Part shown: one piece after another, positions 13,430 through 21,312 of the stretch
How the letters are laid out: the number at the start of each line of letters is the position of its first letter
Position numbering within the stretch: position 1 is the first letter of the stretch
Notes under the pieces: model-generated
Databases searched by the model: none
Seen by the model: only the letters and a program-made list of their open reading frames with translations
What the model was told of the DNA's origin: nothing
Virus record (IMG/VR): IMGVR_UViG_3300042892_000208
Coordinates: 1 to 26,153 of that record
Reading direction: 5' to 3' (one strand)
DNA: 26,153 bases
Source of the DNA: a virus
Made by a program: the position numbers and the translations under genes

Positions 13430-14965
13430 TTATTCCGCTACAAGTTTATCCAATTCACCATCTTCACGATCGTCGTTCCAGGAATCTTTATCTTCACTAC
13501 CTTCTTCATAGAACAGGTCGTTTGAAATATTTGTAACACCACCACGTAGGCGTGAGCCTTCCAAATTCTGCATAAAGCCTCTGGTTTCTGCATCAGCAAT
13601 CATAGCAAATGCAGATTCTTTGTCTGGACAATTAAACAGTTCTTCAACAAAGCGATCAAAATACAAGATATTACGAGGAACCCAATCGCTATACTCATCG
13701 CTCATATCACGATCTTTGTTCTTCTTCCACATTCTCCAATCTGGACGAATCTTAGCTTGTTCAATATCTGCCAAATTGTTAGCACGTTGTACAGCTACAA
13801 TGTGTTGATAGACATTATGTCCCATCATTAGTGCATAACCAAAACTGTCCCAAGATGTTTTGCCTTCTTTGCCGATCTTGTTTAACATTCCCGGCTTGTA
13901 ATGACAAACGTCTGCTACATTAAGTCTACGGCCGATCTCGCTTTCGAACGGAAACGGAATGTCTGGACGTGATGCAAGTGCTTTATTATCCGGAGCCTTG
14001 TCCATAATAACACTCCAACGCTTGGCTGTGTGCTGACTATTGGTATAAACCAGTCCGTGTGCAGTTGCAATGAATGGCGAAGCACAGTCAAAGCTGATTG
14101 TAAAGTTAGGATTAACGTGTTTACGGATCTGACGTTGAATACTAGTTAGGTAGCATGACCAATCTAACTGTGCAGTACCCAAGAAGTGCATCCAATCCTT
14201 GCCTTCTAACATACCGTCAAAGCGCATAGTGATCAATCGACGCAGAGTAATATGCATCTTGCACATATTAGCACCACCCATCGCCCAACCCTCAGCGGCT
14301 TTATCGCCCCAAACTTTCTTATCACTGAATTCTTTAACGCCTTCGTACCACGCTTCCGCAGTATCCCAGTTACTACCCTGTAGAACATTCAAGAACTTGG
14401 TAGCACCTAAACGATTTTCTAAGAAGTACTTGTTATTGTGGCGAGTCTTTTCTAGACAGTCTTCAAACGATTTTAATCCAGTCTTCGGACTGTGAATATG
14501 ATCACAAGCCCAAGTAGGAACGTCAAGCATCATTGACCAATCAGCAGTTAGTTCAAGCCAGTTAAGGATATCGTCTCGAGTTTTATTAGCTGCTTTACCT
14601 TCGAAGTCTAACCAATCAAACTTAAGAATGCCTTTACCAATCTGGTAACCACCAGAGTCTCCTAAGATCATTGTCTTACTACGATCACGTTGTTGAATCA
14701 TTGAATCGTGATCCATTGTTTTAGTAAGATCTAACTGTGCATGACCTGCTGAATACAAACCATACTTGTAATAAAAGTAGCCTTGTTCGGGATTTAAAAA
14801 ATTCATACCTTCAATACCACGATCGAATCCTGCTGGAATACGATCTTTAGGTACAAACTCTTCCTTACGTTGTTTTGCAATGTAAGTGCTGTAAAAACTA
14901 CTAATCGCAGGCAAATAGACTGCGTAGTCTTTCTGTAGGGGTGTTAAATCAACTGGTTGTTTCAT
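13430..14965 (-). CDS. dpdA: DpdA-like DNA 7-deazaguanine transglycosylase (TGT superfamily)
   Basis: A 511-aa TGT-fold protein. GDSGGYQIG at 102-110 contains D103 (general acid/base of TGT); VLQGS at 194-198, GWAMGGA at 226-232, and HFLGTAQLDW at 260-269 follow in TGT order. D293 in SFDCASPF matches the TGT nucleophile. The CxCxxC zinc site of tRNA TGT is not visible. DpdA proteins exchange guanine in DNA for a 7-deazaguanine. Together with FolE, QueE and QueD-like genes this favours DNA over tRNA as substrate. GAGAG precedes the ATG, and the start overlaps the upstream gene by 17 bases. Confidence 0.78.
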   Translation of the reverse strand: MKQPVDLTPLQKDYAVYLPAISSFYSTYIAKQRKEEFVPKDRIPAGFDRGIEGMNFLNPEQGYFYYKYGLYSAGHAQLDLTKTMDHDSMIQQRDRSKTMILGDSGGYQIGKGILKFDWLDFEGKAANKTRDDILNWLELTADWSMMLDVPTWACDHIHSPKTGLKSFEDCLEKTRHNNKYFLENRLGATKFLNVLQGSNWDTAEAWYEGVKEFSDKKVWGDKAAEGWAMGGANMCKMHITLRRLITMRFDGMLEGKDWMHFLGTAQLDWSCYLTSIQRQIRKHVNPNFTISFDCASPFIATAHGLVYTNSQHTAKRWSVIMDKAPDNKALASRPDIPFPFESEIGRRLNVADVCHYKPGMLNKIGKEGKTSWDSFGYALMMGHNVYQHIVAVQRANNLADIEQAKIRPDWRMWKKNKDRDMSDEYSDWVPRNILYFDRFVEELFNCPDKESAFAMIADAETRGFMQNLEGSRLRGGVTNISNDLFYEEGSEDKDSWNDDREDGELDKLVAE

Positions 14966-15314
14966 GTTCTCTCGATAAAATTGCTGTAAGTTCTAATCTT
15001 GTTTTTGCCTGTTCTAACTGTTCTAATGCTATACGAACAGCTTCGTTAGTTGTTGCTAACTTGTACCACGCATTTTCTTCATCTCGCTTCTTACGTGCCC
15101 ATTGAACTATGTCTAGTACATCTTGATCTAGGCCTACAGTTGCATAACTGGTAGATAGCATTTGCCAATTGCTACCGTTAAACACTTCTATGTCTGTGTT
15201 GTGTATGCGTAGCATACCAGTCATTGGATTGCTAGAGTTTGGGCCAACATACGGTAAGGAAGTATTACCTGCACTAACTGTTACACCCGATATGCCTTGT
15301 AGACCTTTGATCAT
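14949..15314 (-). CDS. conserved phage protein, virion-like N-terminus, 121 aa
   Basis: The N-terminal 60 residues (MIKGLQGISGVTVSAGNTS, YVGPNSSNPMTGMLRIHN, then IEVFNGSNWQML) resemble the short repeats found in phage structural proteins. The C-terminal half is a charged helix (ARKKRDEENAWYKLA...LEQLEQAKTRLEL). It has no clear ribosome site and follows the clamp stop by two bases, so it may depend on translational coupling. A virion component is plausible but unproven, and its location between the clamp and DpdA is unusual for one. Confidence 0.6.
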   Translation of the reverse strand: MIKGLQGISGVTVSAGNTSLPYVGPNSSNPMTGMLRIHNTDIEVFNGSNWQMLSTSYATVGLDQDVLDIVQWARKKRDEENAWYKLATTNEAVRIALEQLEQAKTRLELTAILSREHETTS

Positions 15315-15316
15315 AT

Positions 15317-16054
15317 TTAGGCAGCTTGAGCTGGAATAATATATTTGTAAGTAGCAAGTCCACTATCTAGTGTAATCTGAATAGCACCTTCATTTGACAA
15401 CGACATCTTGGTGTTGTTGACATCTGCAATTTTAAGAATACTCAAGATCGGCAACACCGGCCAAGTCCAACCGCGATCAAGTTTACCAGTTACACCCATT
15501 GCAAAAATAAATTCGCCACCGTGTGTACTAGCATCACCGAATATGAATTTTAATTTATCACCATCAGTCTTTGCCAAGAATGTTGGATGTTCGTTGTTAG
15601 CACCTGCCTGAAAGTTAAAACGTTGCACAGCACTAACTGTTGGCTCAATCTCTACGTCCCACTTAACGCCACGGAACTTGACAGTTTTCATCTTTTCGTT
15701 GATGATTTCTGTATTCATGAAACGATAGTCGTTCTTGAAGTCACCGTCTTTGTTTTCAAAGTGTAAGCCTGTCGGAATCGTTTCGCCATTGCGATCTGCA
15801 GTAGTAATACTAATCTTGGCATTTTCTTTGTACTCAGCACCGTCTAACAAATATTTCAATTTGTTTAGTTGCGGCATACCAAACACACCTATCATATCTG
15901 GATATGGTGCATTGGTTTCAGCCTCCATAATCACTGAACGGTCTTCAGCCATTGAATTGATCAAAGTTTTATTTTGATCACCGGTGACTTTAACTGTGGT
16001 CAAGAAGCCTAGGTTCTGTGTGTGTGACACGATGTCTTGTAGTATATCTTTCAT
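15317..16054 (-). CDS. 45: DNA polymerase sliding clamp (gp45-like)
   Basis: A 245-aa clamp (T4 gp45 is 228 aa), which rings DNA as a trimer, tethers the polymerase and in T4 also activates late transcription. MPQLNKLKYLLDGAEY near 60-75 and YRFMNTEIINEKM are typical, and the two-domain beta/alpha layout fits. AGGAG lies eight bases before the ATG at 16054. A sigma70-like promoter sits upstream. The order 43-45 lacks the 44/62/regA genes that lie between them in T4. Identity is by recognition of family pattern. Confidence 0.82.
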   Translation of the reverse strand: MKDILQDIVSHTQNLGFLTTVKVTGDQNKTLINSMAEDRSVIMEAETNAPYPDMIGVFGMPQLNKLKYLLDGAEYKENAKISITTADRNGETIPTGLHFENKDGDFKNDYRFMNTEIINEKMKTVKFRGVKWDVEIEPTVSAVQRFNFQAGANNEHPTFLAKTDGDKLKFIFGDASTHGGEFIFAMGVTGKLDRGWTWPVLPILSILKIADVNNTKMSLSNEGAIQITLDSGLATYKYIIPAQAA

Positions 16055-16077
16055 TTAGAATTCTCCTGTATATTAAG

Positions 16078-16106
16078 ATTATATTTAGATCTAGAGTAAA
16101 AAGCAA
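16078..16106 (-). promoter_or_regulatory. sigma70-like promoter TTGCTT-17-TATAAT upstream of the clamp
   Basis: Minus strand: TTGCTT at 16106-16101, a 17-base spacer, then a perfect TATAAT at 16083-16078. A TCTAAATA box (16089-16082), close to the late CTAAATA/TATAAATA type, overlaps the -10 region. It lies in the 59-base gap between the polymerase stop and the clamp, leaving about 17 bases of leader that contain AGGAG. It would allow clamp expression apart from the polymerase. Confidence 0.6.
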
Positions 16107-16113
16107 CCGCAAT

Positions 16114-18783
16114 TTACTCAAAGTCAAAAAGTTTTGCGAATGTGTTGTCACTGCGAGTTGAACTGATGTCCCATTCCAAGACTCCAATCAAATTTTCTAA
16201 TTTTTCATCGATGACTGCATTTTCCATTTCAGCATCGTTAAAAGGCAAGTCTTTGAACCATTGAGGCAATCTCAGTTCATCCACCGGGTAGGCAACTGAT
16301 GTATAGCCCATAGGATTATCTTTGACCTTACAGACAATAACTTTTGCACCGTCTGTAATAGCTACTGAGTATTTGTCATCCATCATACGCTTCAAAGTGT
16401 TCCAGTTAAGACTTGCACGAACGTGTCCGGGCATATTAGCCTTGCCAGCTTTCTTTTCTTTGTCTCGATATTCACTAATGTTGTTAGCACGTTTTGGGCT
16501 ACCCTTCTCCCAACCTGGTCTAGTTTTAAACTCAGTACGGAAGTTAGTGATGTATTCTAATACTTCTTCTTTTCCTGCACCGTTGAGAACTCTGGTAAGC
16601 ACTTCGCTGAGAAAATCTTGAATTACCACGGGAGTATCGGATCTTTTTAAATCAAGTCCCATTGCTTTGATTTTGCCAGGAGTACCCCCAATGTCTGCTC
16701 GCTTGCCTTCTTTGTCATAGTAAAGGACTGCATATCGCTTCTTGGTGATGAATAGTCCTTTGGAAGCAACAATCTCGCGACCTGCTTTGATGACCTCTCC
16801 TCGAGACTTTGGGCAGTGAAATGCATCTTGCATAAACTTTGGGAAGGTTCCATTAACAGTTTCTCCTATTGTATCGTAAAGTTCAACAACTGATTCCTTG
16901 CTCCAAGGAATAGCCCCTTTCTCAATGTCCTTCTTTAACGTAGCATACGCTGAGAAGTAACAAGAGTCTGTGTCACCGTAGATGATCGCTTTGCCAATAT
17001 GATCATTATCTCCGGTTATAATTTCGTTTACTTTACCTGCCATGTGACGAGCAATAGCACGACCTGTAAGTGTAGTCGATTGTCCAATACGATTGTCAAA
17101 GAATCTACAACCAGGATTAAGAATAGCACCATACAGGCTGTTCAAATTAATCTTCTTAACCAACTGTCGCTTGTCCCAGTATTCTTCTTCAATTTTATTA
17201 CCGGCTGCAATACAATCCTTTAGTTTGGCCTGCATTTCTTTACGTTCAGCATACCAACGTTTTAACAAGCCGGGAATGATACCTTCTTTCTCATAGGTAA
17301 AGATTGTGCCGTTAGCACTAAGCATCCAAGGCTGATTGCTTTCAAAGATTAGATCGTAGGCTTGAGCAGCACTTAGCGTATCAACACCGCCGTCTTCCCA
17401 GTCGATAGTAATTTCACGCCCGACATTTCTTTCTAGTACGGCTGCGTATTCTAGTGATCCAAACACACCTTCCCATGCTGATGCAAATGATTTACCTTTG
17501 GCAATTTCAGCAGCAATATAATCTTTAGTGCCGTCTTGACGCAACTGACCAACAATAGTTTCCGGACCCATGTTCAACGCTCTAATAGCTGACGGATACA
17601 GCGAGTTAATATCTAACGAACCAATCCATTCGTGAATGCCTTTCTTGGGATAGGCCACATAAGCACCAGCGGCTTGATTACTAAAGCCTTCTTCACGACT
17701 TATTCTATTAGGAACAATCATTCCACGCTTGTGAGCTTCGTTGATAATGGCCTGCTCAGTTACAGCTACAGCACCCATTGTGGTCTGTAGTAGCACAGTA
17801 CATTCGTGTGCCAGTGTGTTAGCAAGAGCCAGAAACTTTAATTTCTTATCTAACTTTTCTAACAACATACAGTCTTGTCTATTGTATTCAATAAATCTAC
17901 GGAAGTCATTGTTATACAGTTGATCCAACGTGCCTTCGTAGACAGTTTTGTTCTCACCGATCTCTGCTTCACCGATAGCATCTAGTCTATAGGTATGACG
18001 TTCTTCATATGTGTACTTGCGATACAGTTCAAGACTGTCTAGGTGTACACGACCAATAAGATCGTATGTGACAGCGGCCTTACCGTATTTTTCGTACTCA
18101 CGCTTCTTGGGAAACTGATTCCACAAACAAAAACGTCTTGTATCTTCTTTACTTAGAACTTTGGCCACACGATTAACTGTGTAAGGAATATCAAAGCCTT
18201 CTGAGTTCCAACCACTTAGTACATCTGCATCTTGTATTAGATCCAAGAACATGTCTAACATATCTGCTTCGTTATCAAACAAATACGTGTTAGGAAATTC
18301 TTCAACTTGCTTTTTAGCCTCTTCCATACTTAATGTCTTGGGAGGAATGGCCAAACAGACCATAGTCTGCATCCATTGTAGGTAGACAGCAATAGCAGTA
18401 ATTGGCATAAACGCATCTTCAGGTGATGCATAGCCACGTTCTGGATCAAAGTCTACTTCAATGTCGAACCATGCTACATTTAGTTTAGGTGCATCAACAT
18501 TTAGATAGTTGTCTTCTAGACAGCGATAAATGGGATTGATATCGCTTTCAAAAAGTTTTTTGTTTGAATGAATTGCAAGTTCTTTGCGATGTTCTTTGAC
18601 GTTTTTTGAACTTACTCGTGAAAGAGGTTGTCCAAAAATACTTGTGAATTTACCCTTGGCATCTGGGTAATAAAATATATGACGGGCAGGGTATTCTTTA
18701 TAATGTCGTTCGCCTTTATCATTGCGTTCAACAACATTGATCATATCCTGCTCTCTATTATAGAAAGCGTCTACGTAACTCAA
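16114..18783 (-). CDS. 43: family B DNA polymerase (gp43-like)
   Basis: At 889 aa it is close to T4 gp43 (898 aa). The proofreading exonuclease motifs are FDIEVD (D107, E109), WNSEGFDIPY (D198) and EYNRQD (D304). Polymerase motif A is SLDINSLYPS (D391), motif B KKINLNSLYG (543-552), motif C YGDTDS (D604, D606). The C-terminus ends TFAKLFDFE, suitable for clamp contact. The start is TTG at 18783 with AGGAG six bases before it; the next ATG would cut conserved N-terminal sequence. An 18-nt hairpin abuts that AGGAG site, as in T4 where gp43 represses its own translation. Confidence 0.95.
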   Translation of the reverse strand: MSYVDAFYNREQDMINVVERNDKGERHYKEYPARHIFYYPDAKGKFTSIFGQPLSRVSSKNVKEHRKELAIHSNKKLFESDINPIYRCLEDNYLNVDAPKLNVAWFDIEVDFDPERGYASPEDAFMPITAIAVYLQWMQTMVCLAIPPKTLSMEEAKKQVEEFPNTYLFDNEADMLDMFLDLIQDADVLSGWNSEGFDIPYTVNRVAKVLSKEDTRRFCLWNQFPKKREYEKYGKAAVTYDLIGRVHLDSLELYRKYTYEERHTYRLDAIGEAEIGENKTVYEGTLDQLYNNDFRRFIEYNRQDCMLLEKLDKKLKFLALANTLAHECTVLLQTTMGAVAVTEQAIINEAHKRGMIVPNRISREEGFSNQAAGAYVAYPKKGIHEWIGSLDINSLYPSAIRALNMGPETIVGQLRQDGTKDYIAAEIAKGKSFASAWEGVFGSLEYAAVLERNVGREITIDWEDGGVDTLSAAQAYDLIFESNQPWMLSANGTIFTYEKEGIIPGLLKRWYAERKEMQAKLKDCIAAGNKIEEEYWDKRQLVKKINLNSLYGAILNPGCRFFDNRIGQSTTLTGRAIARHMAGKVNEIITGDNDHIGKAIIYGDTDSCYFSAYATLKKDIEKGAIPWSKESVVELYDTIGETVNGTFPKFMQDAFHCPKSRGEVIKAGREIVASKGLFITKKRYAVLYYDKEGKRADIGGTPGKIKAMGLDLKRSDTPVVIQDFLSEVLTRVLNGAGKEEVLEYITNFRTEFKTRPGWEKGSPKRANNISEYRDKEKKAGKANMPGHVRASLNWNTLKRMMDDKYSVAITDGAKVIVCKVKDNPMGYTSVAYPVDELRLPQWFKDLPFNDAEMENAVIDEKLENLIGVLEWDISSTRSDNTFAKLFDFE

Positions 18784-18795
18784 ATTTTTCTCCTA

Positions 18796-18813
18796 TGTCT
18801 TTTGTGGCAGACA
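18796..18813 (-). promoter_or_regulatory. candidate gp43 translational operator hairpin
   Basis: The minus strand forms TGTCT - GCCACAAA - AGACA: a 5-bp stem with an 8-base loop, 18 nt in all, ending one base before the AGGAG of gene 43. The T4 gene 43 operator bound by gp43 is also a 5-bp stem with an 8-base loop near its ribosome site. The loop sequence differs from T4, which is expected if operator and polymerase co-evolved. This is a structural match only. Confidence 0.5.
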
Positions 18814-18860
18814 AATACCGAATGTGCGGTTTATGGCCCAGCTTACCATCTATTGTATAT

Positions 18861-19154
18861 TTAATTAATTATCATTCTAACGAGGCCAACAGTATCAATT
18901 GCGGTTAGCAAACAATAGTTAGCCAGCATACCAAAAGATTTCCTAGTCCAAGCAGCCCAACCGTACATAGCACAACCAAGAATCCAAATGGGATAAAGAG
19001 TAAGAAGCGGCGGAGTGGGGACTGTGACTGCCATAGTAATACTGCAACCAATACTAATAGCCCAAGCAAACAGCTCAACAACAAAACGAATTGGGTTAGA
19101 CTTAAAGTCATCTTTAATCCATTGTATTGTTGGTCCGAATATGGTATTGATCAT
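18861..19154 (-). CDS. small multi-pass membrane protein, 97 aa
   Basis: Three hydrophobic segments are visible: residues about 22-45 (RFVVELFAWAISIGCSITMAV), 50-68 (LLTLYPIWILGCAMYGWAAW), and 74-94 (FGMLANYCLLTAIDTVGLV). This is expected in the host inner membrane. A similar small membrane protein occurs beside dsbA in marine T4-like phages by recollection. It overlaps the dsbA-like stop by 4 bases. Transport or host-membrane modification are possibilities; PnuC-like identity is not supported. Confidence 0.68.
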   Translation of the reverse strand: MINTIFGPTIQWIKDDFKSNPIRFVVELFAWAISIGCSITMAVTVPTPPLLTLYPIWILGCAMYGWAAWTRKSFGMLANYCLLTAIDTVGLVRMIIN

Positions 19155-19414
19155 TCTGGTAGACGTTTAGTAACACCGAGAATCATCTCAATGTCGTTCC
19201 ATTCTTGCTCGTGATCTTTCCAATTGTCTTTGTGTGCAATCTTAATTGCTTTGTTAATAACTGACGGTTTGATTTGTAGTTCTTCTGCAACTGCTTTTAC
19301 AGTTTCTTTTAGGCCTTCTGATAGGTCTTCAATTTCACGAAGCACATTTCCGCCTTCGTTAATTAATCTTTCTAGTTTTGCTTTTTCTTCGGGACCGTAC
19401 ATTCTTGTAGACAT
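19151..19414 (-). CDS. dsbA: DsbA-like double-stranded DNA-binding protein
   Basis: An 87-aa helical protein about the length of T4 DsbA (89 aa), which binds DNA near late promoters. The pattern MYGPEEKAKLERLINEGGNVL, AEELQIKPSVINKAIKIAHKDNW matches the cyanophage versions I recall. The T4 protein shares the K-x-x-N/F-N-(K/R)-x(L/I)-x-x-x-H-K core. AGGAG lies six bases before the ATG, and a near-consensus promoter is 20 bases upstream. Note that this is not the periplasmic disulfide protein of the same name. Confidence 0.72.
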   Translation of the reverse strand: MSTRMYGPEEKAKLERLINEGGNVLREIEDLSEGLKETVKAVAEELQIKPSVINKAIKIAHKDNWKDHEQEWNDIEMILGVTKRLPE

Positions 19415-19433
19415 AATTCTCTCCTATAGAACT

Positions 19434-19462
19434 ATTATATAGTCAAAGAAAAAGCCGGTCAA
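19434..19462 (-). promoter_or_regulatory. sigma70 promoter TTGACC-17-TATAAT for dsbA-43
   Basis: Minus strand: TTGACC at 19462-19457, a 17-base spacer, then a perfect TATAAT at 19439-19434. The -35 falls in the loop and descending arm of the terminator for the upstream gene, so terminator and promoter share bases. Initiation near 19427 gives a leader of about 13 bases that contains AGGAG for the dsbA-like gene. Confidence 0.75.
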
Positions 19463-19478
19463 CTAATTGCCGGCTTTT
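19450..19478 (-). terminator. rho-independent terminator closing the virion module
   Basis: On the minus strand a 9-bp stem (AAAAGCCGG pairing with CCGGCTTTT), an 11-base loop, and a T-rich tail (TTTTTCTTT) follow the stop of the 323-aa gene by 18 bases. The GC core plus U tract is standard. The same DNA contains the -35 of the next promoter. On the plus strand the T tail is short, so it is mainly a minus-strand terminator. Confidence 0.82.
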
Positions 19479-19496
19479 AGATACTTATTGGAAGTA

Positions 19497-20468
19497 TTAT
19501 CTACGTTGTTCGCTGAGTACATCGTACATTTCAAATGCACCACCCATACGCTCATAGACCATGCCAGCATAAACATCAGCTTTCATGCCTTCTCCAATTT
19601 TTGTTCTAGCAACACGTTGAGCCCAGGCCCACAGTTGATTGTCAACTGGATCAATTTGTTGTTGACCACCACTTTCAACAACCAGTGCCATCATTTCTTT
19701 AAATGATAAATTTGTTTCTATACTTTCTTTTACTGCTTGCTTTTTGCCTTTAGGCATCATTTTACCTTCGGTCTTCTTGGCAATGGCTTTTTGTAGACCG
19801 GGAGGAAGTTTTTTCTGCTTGTCTGAAAGACCTTTTTTATCTGCAGTTTTGTCATCACCACCTTTTTCGCCAGCAGCCTTTTTCATTGGCTCTTTCTTGT
19901 CACCGTCTTTATCAAGATCTAAAAAGTCTGGCTTTGCACCTTCGTCCATTTTCTTTTTCTTATCAGCTTTCTTTTTGTCAGCCTCTTCTTTCTTGGCTTC
20001 TACCATCTTCATGAACTTGCTTTTGAATTCTGGCTCAATGCTTTCTACTTTCTTGCCATCTTTAACACGAGTTACTGAACCTTTGCCGTGTGCTTTTTCA
20101 TAGTCCTTGCTGTCTTTGGCATGGGCTTTGGCTGCGGCCTTGTCGTCGGCCTTGTCTGCTGCACTTTGTGATTTAGCCTTGCTGGCAGGTTCCGAATGCG
20201 GTTCATCACTGAAACGATTGGGATTTTGTGTATGTTTGGTTACGCCTTTCTTCGAACGATCAATAGTTCCGCCGGTGGACGATTTTTCTTCTTTAACTTC
20301 TTCGTCTTTCTTCTTCTTGGCTTCTGCAACATAAGTTGTTTGTCCAGCTAGAACACGAAGTTGTGCATCTTCGTTGAGTTGCACAGCTTTGTCTAACACA
20401 GGGGCTGCAGGAGTTGTCGGCGGTGCTTCCATTCCGTCAAGTTTGCTTAGTATTGCTTTAAAGTCCAT
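19497..20468 (-). CDS. lysine-rich virion-type protein, 323 aa
   Basis: Residues about 45-245 are low-complexity, rich in Lys, Asp, Glu and Ala, probably disordered. A calcium-loop-like DLDKDGDKKEPM lies at 184-195, followed by LPPGLQKAIAKK. A folded helical C-terminus (about 250-323) contains FKEMMALVVESG and YAGMVYERMGG. These elements recur in virion-type proteins of marine T4-like phages. Sites like VAE|A (47-50), MVE|A (155-158) and IGE|G (291-294) resemble prohead-protease cuts. It ends 18 bases before a terminator. It is likely an internal head or structural protein. Confidence 0.6.
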   Translation of the reverse strand: MDFKAILSKLDGMEAPPTTPAAPVLDKAVQLNEDAQLRVLAGQTTYVAEAKKKKDEEVKEEKSSTGGTIDRSKKGVTKHTQNPNRFSDEPHSEPASKAKSQSAADKADDKAAAKAHAKDSKDYEKAHGKGSVTRVKDGKKVESIEPEFKSKFMKMVEAKKEEADKKKADKKKKMDEGAKPDFLDLDKDGDKKEPMKKAAGEKGGDDKTADKKGLSDKQKKLPPGLQKAIAKKTEGKMMPKGKKQAVKESIETNLSFKEMMALVVESGGQQQIDPVDNQLWAWAQRVARTKIGEGMKADVYAGMVYERMGGAFEMYDVLSEQRR

Positions 20469-20469
20469 T

Positions 20470-20781
20470 TTAGTTTCCTTGATTTTTTCTGTTCAGCCAC
20501 TGTTCTTTGAGGCTTTGTTTAACTTCGTTTTGTAGAGATTCTTCAAAATCTCTAGGTCCCGATTCGACTTGACTAGCTGCCATTTTTTCATATTCCATAT
20601 AATGATATACAGAGCTGATATAATCAGCAGCTTTGGTAATTTTTGATTGAACCCAGCCATCTAATTCATCGTTTTCTCCGATCAGTTTAAACAATTTGGC
20701 AGAATACTGATTGAGCTTGTAAAGCTCAGCTCTGGCCATTTTGGCTTCGTGATCGTCGACTGGTTGTTTTTCTAGGTCCAT
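20470..20781 (-). CDS. conserved helical virion-module protein, 103 aa
   Basis: Nearly all-helical, with KMARAELYKLNQYSAKLFKLI, then WVQSKITKAADYISSVYHYMEY. This K-x-T-K-A-x-D-Y-x-S-S-V-Y-H-Y pattern is one I recall beside structural genes of T4-like marine phages. A GATAAATA box lies five bases before the ATG, with no good ribosome site. The next gene starts 2 bases after its stop. Function unknown; small virion or assembly protein is likely. Confidence 0.65.
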   Translation of the reverse strand: MDLEKQPVDDHEAKMARAELYKLNQYSAKLFKLIGENDELDGWVQSKITKAADYISSVYHYMEYEKMAASQVESGPRDFEESLQNEVKQSLKEQWLNRKNQGN

Positions 20782-20786
20782 AAGTA

Positions 20787-20794
20787 TATTTATC
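20787..20794 (-). promoter_or_regulatory. late-type box GATAAATA, very close to a start codon
   Basis: Minus strand GATAAATA five bases before ATG 20781, overlapping the stop codon of the upstream gene. It resembles the NATAAATA late element of marine T4-like phages. The spacing would give a nearly leaderless message. Some of the bases are fixed by the AGA TAA codons of the upstream gene, so chance is possible. Confidence 0.35.
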
Positions 20795-20972
20795 TTCTTA
20801 TAATAGATTCACCGGAAGTCTTAGACTTCTTTTTAGTGGTTTTATTCTGTTTAAAACTGCCGCCAAATAGTGTACCTACATTAGAGCCGGTGCCCCCTTT
20901 AATCAAAGTAGCCCCCATACCGGCACTTGTAGCACCTGCTGTAGCTGTTTCTAAAAGTTCTTTGATTTTCAT
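20790..20972 (-). CDS. small Gly/Thr-rich virion-module protein, 60 aa
   Basis: I use ATG 20972, giving MKIKELLETATAGATSAG; the longer frame from 20996 overlaps the upstream gene. The first ten residues look like the capsid-targeting N-termini seen in neighbouring genes. The rest is a Gly/Ser/Thr-rich segment (AGMGATLIKGGTGSN) with a lysine-rich tail ending SIIRR. AATAAATA lies five bases before the ATG, although it overlaps the upstream stop. It is probably a small structural protein. Confidence 0.58.
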   Translation of the reverse strand: MKIKELLETATAGATSAGMGATLIKGGTGSNVGTLFGGSFKQNKTTKKKSKTSGESIIRR

Positions 20973-20976
20973 ACAC

Positions 20977-21312
20977 TTATTTATTTTTTTTAGCACGGCC
21001 TGCTTTCATATTAGCTAGCCAGTGTGCTAGTTGTCCTTTGCGCCCGCCCTGTTTAGCAGTTTTACGTAAACTGCTTACACTAGCTTTAGTGTTAATGCCG
21101 TGACGTTTACTGTCGCCTTTGTCCTGCGGATTACGTCCATCAGCAAAGTTTTCGTGCTCAATGCTTTCTCCGCCGCCGCCATCTCCAGACCCACTGTCTC
21201 CACTGTAGCCAGCATAGTATCCGTAGCCGCCGTAAGGGCCTGGTCCGTAAGCAGCCCAGCGAGGTTTACGCTTACGTTTCTTTCTTTCAACTATAAATTC
21301 TACAGCTCTCAT
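20977..21312 (-). CDS. Gly/Tyr-rich virion-module protein, 111 aa
   Basis: Begins [19 protein letters not shown], a targeting-like helix followed by a very basic stretch. A Gly/Tyr/Pro segment ([19 protein letters not shown]) and an acidic Gly/Ser run follow, then a basic tail with [18 protein letters not shown] recall closely similar proteins next to structural genes in T4-like cyanophages. It overlaps the IscA-like gene by 4 bases. It is low-complexity and likely disordered; an internal head or DNA-associated role is plausible. Confidence 0.62.
   Translation of the reverse strand: MRAVEFIVERKKRKRKPRWAAYGPGPYGGYGYYAGYSGDSGSGDGGGGESIEHENFADGRNPQDKGDSKRHGINTKASVSSLRKTAKQGGRKGQLAHWLANMKAGRAKKNK

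Noticed and set aside
850-14965. QueC (7-cyano-7-deazaguanine synthase)
   Set aside because: No frame shows the PP-loop SGGxDS motif with the C-terminal zinc cysteines, so QueC is not called.
18861-19154. PnuC-type nicotinamide riboside transporter
   Set aside because: Only three hydrophobic segments and no PnuC signature; it is far too short.
19151-19414. Periplasmic thiol:disulfide oxidoreductase DsbA
   Set aside because: No CxxC, no signal peptide, and only 87 aa; the match is to the unrelated T4 DNA-binding protein of the same name.
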